DNA of 64,000 nt from CBFIDE01 sp965661265 (GTDB lineage Bacteria; Bacteroidota; Bacteroidia; Flavobacteriales; Schleiferiaceae): the NCBI GenBank assembly GCA_965661265.1, contig CBFIDE010000007.1, positions 51,782 to 115,781 of the forward strand, read 5' to 3'. A program made the position numbers and the translations under genes. This document shows, piece by piece, positions 61,509-64,000 of this stretch (position 1 is the stretch's first letter; every line of letters starts with the position of its first letter). The notes beneath the pieces were generated by a model. It was not told the DNA's origin, did not search any database, and saw only the letters and a program-made list of their open reading frames with translations.

Positions 61509-62177
61509 ATGAATAAAGCCCCATATATTATTATTGGAATGCATCGTTCCGGGACTTCTCTTCTGGCTAAAGTACTAGAAAAAGCGGGGATATTTATGGG
61601 CGTTATGAAGGATCATAATTTTGAAGCTATTCATTTCCTTAGCCTCAATCAAACCCTTCTGTCTAATCAAAACGCAGATTGGTTAGACCCCACGCAAATA
61701 GATTGGAATTCAGACTTAGAATATTCAGCCGCTGATTTATACCATGAGCACTTTAAGGCAACAGGCCGGCTACAAAAATTGAAATTGAAGCTGACTAATA
61801 ATAAGTGGGGCTGGAAAGATCCTAGAAATACTTTTACGCTCAATTATTGGTTACATATGTATCCAGATGCTAAAGTGATTCATATTATTAGAGAGAAAGA
61901 TGAGGTAGTTGCAAGCTTACAATCAAGAAATAAAAAAACAGGAGAAGTGCATGATGAGCGCTTGGACCAAAAGGAATTTTGTGAGCAACTTTGGTCAAAA
62001 TATATTGGTCAAGCGGAATTATATAAAAGTAAATTAGGAAATAGATTCCTTGAAATATCCTACAATCAATTGGTTAAAAAAGAGAAGAAGACCATTAATG
62101 AGCTGGAAAGCTTCACTAATTTGGAAATTAAAAGTAATCTTAATTACTACCTAAAGAAGAAAAAAAAGAATGCCTAG
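61509..62177 (+). CDS. Sulfotransferase family protein
   Basis: 222 residues. N-terminal phosphosulfate-binding loop IIIGMHRSGTSLLAKVLEKA, WGWKDPRNTF, and VIHIIREKDEVVASLQSR, the 3'-phosphate region. This is a different subgroup (GxxRSGTS) from the neighbouring HIPKTAGT protein. Such proteins in glycan clusters may sulfate sugars, but some members may be inactive or use other substrates. Overlaps the following GT2 gene by 8 bases. Confidence 0.82.
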   Translation: MNKAPYIIIGMHRSGTSLLAKVLEKAGIFMGVMKDHNFEAIHFLSLNQTLLSNQNADWLDPTQIDWNSDLEYSAADLYHEHFKATGRLQKLKLKLTNNKWGWKDPRNTFTLNYWLHMYPDAKVIHIIREKDEVVASLQSRNKKTGEVHDERLDQKEFCEQLWSKYIGQAELYKSKLGNRFLEISYNQLVKKEKKTINELESFTNLEIKSNLNYYLKKKKKNA

Positions 62178-63198
62178 GCTAAGTGTCATAATTCCAAATT
62201 ATAACCACTCTCAATTTCTTGAGGAAAGAGTTGATTCTGTAATGAATCAGTCTTTTAAGGATATGGAAGTATTATTATTTGATGACTGTTCTACAGACGA
62301 TAGTCAAGCTGTTATAAGTAAGCTTCTTTTGAAGTATCCAGAAATTCAATTCTATCAAAACAAAAAAAATAGTGGGAGCCCTTTTCATCAATGGAATAAA
62401 GGAATTCACATGGCTGATGGTGAATATATATGGGTAGCGGAAAGCGATGATATTGCTGATCCCGAATTATGCACTAAACTAATAGAACTTCTAGATAGGA
62501 ATGAGAAAACTGGAATAGCCTACGCTCAATCTCATCTTATTGATGAAAATTCAAAAAAGTTAAACTCATATGCTGATAATCTAAAGTTTATTTATAAAAC
62601 TAAACTTTGGGAATCTAACTTTGAAATGAATGGTAAGGAATTCTGTAAAAAGTATGTCTATTTCCATAATCCCATACCTAACGCCAGCGGTGCAATATTC
62701 AGAAAACAAGCTATTGAAAATGCTGGTTTGGCCGACCCTAGTATGAAGCTTAACGGAGACTGGTTTTTATATGCCAAAATCCTATGTAAATACGATGTTT
62801 CCTTCTTAGCAGAAGAACTAAACTATTTTAGAGTACATGATAGAACTCAGAGACATAGAGCCCAAGGGAATCCAGATGTTTATATCGAGATTCTAAAAAT
62901 TATGGATTACCTGCATTTTGAAATTGATAAAAGTGATACCGTTTTTGAGAAAAGCTTAAAACGCATTTCTAATTGGTGGGCCGGAAGTCTCTTTCATCAA
63001 AAATGGACCATTAAAAAAAGGTCTAAAAACTGGCAACTTTATAAACGATTCAGAAAGTATCATAAGGCCCTATTATTGAGCATCATTTATATATTCATAG
63101 TATTAAGTTCCAGGTTTGTCCTTAAAAAGGTGGGGCTATTAAAGCCAGCTAAAAAGCTTAGAAACATAGTTTTTCCAAATAAATATTTTAATCCTTGA
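62170..63198 (+). CDS. Family 2 glycosyltransferase
   Basis: 342 residues, GT-A fold. SVIIPNYNHSQFLEERVDSV, then DDCSTDDS and the metal-binding region VAESDDIADPELC, and GDWFLYAKIL for the catalytic base region. A hydrophobic segment near residue 300 (LLLSIIYIFIVLSSRFVL) suggests membrane attachment. Sugar unknown. Its stop overlaps the next start (TTGA). Confidence 0.9.
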   Translation: MPRLSVIIPNYNHSQFLEERVDSVMNQSFKDMEVLLFDDCSTDDSQAVISKLLLKYPEIQFYQNKKNSGSPFHQWNKGIHMADGEYIWVAESDDIADPELCTKLIELLDRNEKTGIAYAQSHLIDENSKKLNSYADNLKFIYKTKLWESNFEMNGKEFCKKYVYFHNPIPNASGAIFRKQAIENAGLADPSMKLNGDWFLYAKILCKYDVSFLAEELNYFRVHDRTQRHRAQGNPDVYIEILKIMDYLHFEIDKSDTVFEKSLKRISNWWAGSLFHQKWTIKKRSKNWQLYKRFRKYHKALLLSIIYIFIVLSSRFVLKKVGLLKPAKKLRNIVFPNKYFNP

Positions 63199-64000
63199 GT
63201 CAAAAATTATTCTCGATAATAATACCAATGTATCAGGCCGAAAAGCATATTTCGGAATGCTTGCATTCTATCTCTTTGAATACAGAAAGAGATGAAATTA
63301 TTATAGTTGATGATGGTTCTACCGACGCATCTCTTTCAATCGCTAAAGATGTTCTTTCTAATTACCCTGACGAGAATATTCTATGGATACAGCAGGAGAA
63401 TAAAGGCTTAGGGAATGCGCGGAATCAAGGGATTCTGGCAGCTAAAGGAAAGTATTGTGTTCTATTGGATGCAGACGATTCCTTTCTTCCTGAAAAGTTA
63501 GATAAACTAGAGACTTTCCTTAATGCAAATCCAAATACTAAAGCTTTGTATCACAAACTTGGAGTTATGGATAGTCAATTTTCTCTTCCTAGCTATGCCG
63601 TTAAACAAGCTGATGATATTCTTCTAAAACATAATCCAATAACCCCATCTGGATTTATTGGTCTAACAGAATTATTAAAAACCCAGCCGTTTAGTGAAGA
63701 TCCTGAACTCCATGGAGCTGAGGATTTACATCTGTGGTATCGCCTTTTAAAAAGTGGTATAAAGTTCAGTTTTATTAATAGCACCTTAGGTAAGTATAGA
63801 GTAGATGGAGGAATGAGCAAGGATCACGAAGTTCATTATAATAAAGTAGCTCATGCTTTAGCGGATCTTAAATCCAATTATAATTTGGAAGAAGCTACTT
63901 ATCAAAAAGCCACGATCAGAAAAAGATATGAAACAGCCAGGGCATTTCATAAAGAAGGAAATTTTAAGCAGGCTAAGAAATTCTATCCAAAACAGGTTCT
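63195..64000 (+). CDS. Family 2 glycosyltransferase, N-terminal part
   Basis: 268 codons before the window edge. Start is TTG at 63195 within TTGA shared with the preceding stop. GT-A motifs: FSIIIPMYQAEKHISECLHS, IIVDDGSTDAS, LLDADDSFLPEKL and HGAEDLHLWYRLLKSG (ED base region). The C-terminus and sugar specificity are not visible. Confidence 0.88.
   Translation, partial: MSQKLFSIIIPMYQAEKHISECLHSISLNTERDEIIIVDDGSTDASLSIAKDVLSNYPDENILWIQQENKGLGNARNQGILAAKGKYCVLLDADDSFLPEKLDKLETFLNANPNTKALYHKLGVMDSQFSLPSYAVKQADDILLKHNPITPSGFIGLTELLKTQPFSEDPELHGAEDLHLWYRLLKSGIKFSFINSTLGKYRVDGGMSKDHEVHYNKVAHALADLKSNYNLEEATYQKATIRKRYETARAFHKEGNFKQAKKFYPKQV

Noticed and set aside
1..64000. tRNA, rRNA, CRISPR, prophage or transposon
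   Set aside because: No cloverleaf-like segment, rRNA sequence, spaced direct-repeat array, integrase or transposase was recognised; a covariance-model scan would be needed to exclude small RNAs.

Overview
The window is a 64-kb piece of a chromosome from a member of the Bacteroidota, most likely the Flavobacteriales. The reasons are AT-rich coding sequence, Bacteroidota-restricted families (DUF6702, DUF4290), the typical Bacteroidota versions of the cysteine-less 'zinc ribbon' protein and of DnaJ, and the promoter form TTG-N17-20-TAnnTTTG upstream of rpsL and carA. Shine-Dalgarno-like sequences are scarce, and TTG start codons are common. I saw no rRNA, tRNA, CRISPR array, IS element or prophage. 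No gene-free stretch exceeds 300 bases; the longest are 13477-13725 and 34376-34588, and both hold promoters, leaders and terminators.

Layout. 1-6.4 kb: the start of gpmI, a small secreted protein, peptidase E, a secreted Asp-box propeller, and a DUF6702-HupE-M1 peptidase group. 6.4-11.4 kb: a leftward group with a DUF192 protein, lgt, a secreted TPR-like protein, the coiled-coil/degenerate zinc-ribbon protein and a Nif3-family protein. 11.5-17.5 kb: rpsA and a compact carA-eno-gltA operon, in which the citrate synthase is of the mitochondrial type. 17.5-34.4 kb: one continuous leftward str-S10-spc-alpha superoperon of 32 genes from rpsL to rplQ, with a clear promoter at one end and a long hairpin terminator at the other. 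34.6-35.2 kb: a decayed outer-membrane protein gene interrupted by an in-frame amber codon.

35-49.3 kb is rightward housekeeping: a UvrD/PcrA helicase, DUF4290, murA (with Asp in place of the fosfomycin-target Cys), a thioredoxin-like protein, grpE-dnaJ, a NatAB-type ABC pair, an MscS channel, an Ppx/GppA phosphatase, a sigma-54 activator-type response regulator, a MATE exporter and BioY. 49.4-64 kb is an envelope and surface-glycan region: an azurin-like lipoprotein, two family-4-type glycosyltransferases, a polyprenyl-phosphate sugar-1-phosphate transferase, an M1 aminopeptidase, ferritin with a small Cys-rich protein, recG, then a Wzm/Wzt-type polysaccharide ABC exporter, two unlike sulfotransferase-family proteins and two GT2 glycosyltransferases (the last cut by the window edge). 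Together they suggest an ABC-exported, possibly sulfated, surface polysaccharide.

The most notable points are the putative sulfated-glycan locus, the interrupted beta-barrel gene, the grpE control region with a sigma-54-like element and TGACAT repeats, the symmetric TTACC/GGTAA array between divergent genes, and repeated loss of zinc-binding cysteines in several otherwise conserved proteins.
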